From the NCBI GenBank assembly GCA_034411955.1, contig DAOUMF010000057.1, positions 1-6,962 on the forward strand: a stretch of 6,962 nt of DNA. Direction: 5' to 3'. The position numbers and the translations under genes were made by a program. Below, one piece after another: positions 6,074 to 6,962 of the stretch. This stretch comes from DAOUMF01 sp034411955 (GTDB taxonomy: Bacteria; Chloroflexota; Dehalococcoidia; SM23-28-2; RBG-16-64-32). The notes below the pieces were generated by a model. The model was given only the letters and a program-made list of their open reading frames with translations. It made no database searches and was not told where the DNA came from. The stretch's first letter is position 1. Every line of letters begins with the position of its first letter.

Positions 6074-6962
6074 ATGCTTCTGACCGGCGGGGAGATCATC
6101 GCCGAGCAACTGGTTCGCCGGGGCGTTCCCTATCTGGCGGGTATCCCCGGCCACGGCTGTCTGGCCCTCCTGGACGCCTTCCAATCGCGCCAGGGGCAGA
6201 TCGGTGTCATCCAGGTTCGGCATGAGCAGAGCGCCGTCCACCTGGCCGACGGTTTCTTTCGGGTGAGCGGCAAGCCGCTGGCCGTCTTCACCTCCATCGG
6301 GCCCGGCGCGGCGAACACCGTGGTTGGCCTCGCCACCGCCTACGTCGACTCCACGGCCGCGCTTGTCCTCTGCGGCGACGTCCACACCCACATGTTCGGT
6401 CGAGGCGTCCTCCAGGAGGTGGAGCGACGCCACTGGGCGAATCTGGCTCGCATCTTCGAGCCGGTGACCAAGCGCTACTGGCAGGTCAACCGAGTCGAGC
6501 AACTCCCCGGGGTGATGAACCGCGCGTTCCGCGATATGCTGGGTGGGCGGCGAGGGCCGGTGGCCATCTCCCTGCCCATGGACGTCCAGGCTCAGGCCGC
6601 CGAGGTGGAGCTGGCGCTGCCGGAGGACGGCGAGCCTCTGGGGCGGACGGCCGCCGATCCCCAGGACGTCCGCAGGGCCGCCGAGCTGCTGCTGGCGGCG
6701 GAGCGACCGCTCATCCTCGCCGGCGGCGGCGTCCTGGCCGCCGAGGCGTCGGGGCCCCTGCGTGACCTCGCGGAGCACCTGGGGGCGGCGGTGATCACCA
6801 CCTTCGCGGGCAAGAGCGCCTTTCCCGAGGACCATCCGCTCTACGGCTGGCACGCGGGCTCCAAGGGGACCACCTGCGGCAACTACCTGGCCCGCAGCGC
6901 CGACGTGCTGCTGGCGGTGGGCTGTCGCTTCGCCGACGAGACGACGTCCTCCTTCCGCCACG
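6074..6962 (+). CDS. Thiamine-diphosphate-dependent enzyme, acetolactate-synthase-like, 3'-truncated
   Basis: The first 296 residues of a TPP enzyme of the acetolactate synthase/pyruvate oxidase group are visible; full-length members have about 550-600. The N-terminal pyrimidine-binding domain covers about 1-170. It has GIPGHG at 23-28, the cofactor-activating Glu51 in QVRHEQSAVHLADGF, SIGPGAANTVVGLATAY (74-90) and GPVAISLPMDVQ (161-172). The middle domain starts near 195 and runs off the window (LILAGGGV at 213-220, GCRFADETTSSF at 283-294). The C-terminal pyrophosphate-binding domain (GDG...N motif) is outside the window. The ATG at 6074 has GGAG (6064-6067) 6 bases upstream and an in-frame stop at 6068-6070, so the start is secure. 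The reaction could be acetolactate formation or another keto-acid condensation or decarboxylation; the visible half does not settle it. Confidence 0.93.
   Translation, partial: MLLTGGEIIAEQLVRRGVPYLAGIPGHGCLALLDAFQSRQGQIGVIQVRHEQSAVHLADGFFRVSGKPLAVFTSIGPGAANTVVGLATAYVDSTAALVLCGDVHTHMFGRGVLQEVERRHWANLARIFEPVTKRYWQVNRVEQLPGVMNRAFRDMLGGRRGPVAISLPMDVQAQAAEVELALPEDGEPLGRTAADPQDVRRAAELLLAAERPLILAGGGVLAAEASGPLRDLAEHLGAAVITTFAGKSAFPEDHPLYGWHAGSKGTTCGNYLARSADVLLAVGCRFADETTSSFRH

Noticed and set aside
5528..6961. Open frame of about 477 codons on the minus strand, across the molybdopterin and TPP genes
   Set aside because: Its protein is a low-complexity Arg/Gly/Ala/Pro mix with no recognisable domain, and it lies antisense to two clearly conserved genes. 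Long shadow frames are expected in GC-rich DNA.
1..6962. CRISPR arrays, insertion sequences, integrases or phage genes
   Set aside because: No regularly spaced repeats, terminal inverted repeats, transposase or integrase motifs were seen on either strand.

Overview
This is a GC-rich stretch of bacterial DNA, densely packed with seven protein genes, of which the first and last are cut by the window edges. No RNA gene, insertion sequence, CRISPR array or phage gene is visible. The gene mix (an OmpR-type regulator, a membrane-inserted M28 peptidase, a stand-alone NDP-forming acyl-CoA synthetase alpha subunit, a small molybdopterin-domain protein and a thiamine-diphosphate enzyme) and the GC-rich coding style would fit a free-living environmental bacterium, possibly of the Chloroflexota. 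That placement is an impression from protein style and is not proven by anything in the sequence.

Layout. Bases 3-725 (+) hold most of an OmpR/PhoB-family response regulator, missing its first dozen or so residues. After 65 bases comes an M28-family zinc peptidase (791-2008, +) with hydrophobic segments inserted in an unusual place. It converges on an SDR oxidoreductase (2085-2933, -), and a strong GC-rich hairpin (2012-2044) lies in the gap. The SDR gene is divergent from an NDP-forming acyl-CoA synthetase alpha subunit (3127-4584, +). The 193-base region between them holds a TTGACA box, an interrupted palindrome and a good -10 box. A nucleotidyltransferase with an AadA-like C-terminal domain (4642-5409, +) follows closely on the same strand. 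A 142-residue molybdopterin-binding-domain protein (5518-5946, +) and a TPP-dependent acetolactate-synthase-like enzyme (6074 to the window end, +) each have their own promoter-like sequence.

How they work together. No single pathway is evident. The SDR, acyl-CoA synthetase, molybdopterin protein and TPP enzyme all point to small-molecule carbon and redox metabolism, but separate promoter-like signals and orientation changes argue against one operon. The regulator and the nucleotidyltransferase have no partner (histidine kinase, resistance cassette) inside the window.

I found no convincing new multi-gene system. The most notable points are the peptidase whose zinc-site halves are split by a hydrophobic insert, the acyl-CoA synthetase alpha subunit with no ATP-grasp beta partner in view, the minimal molybdopterin protein, and the palindromes sitting inside promoter-like sequences.
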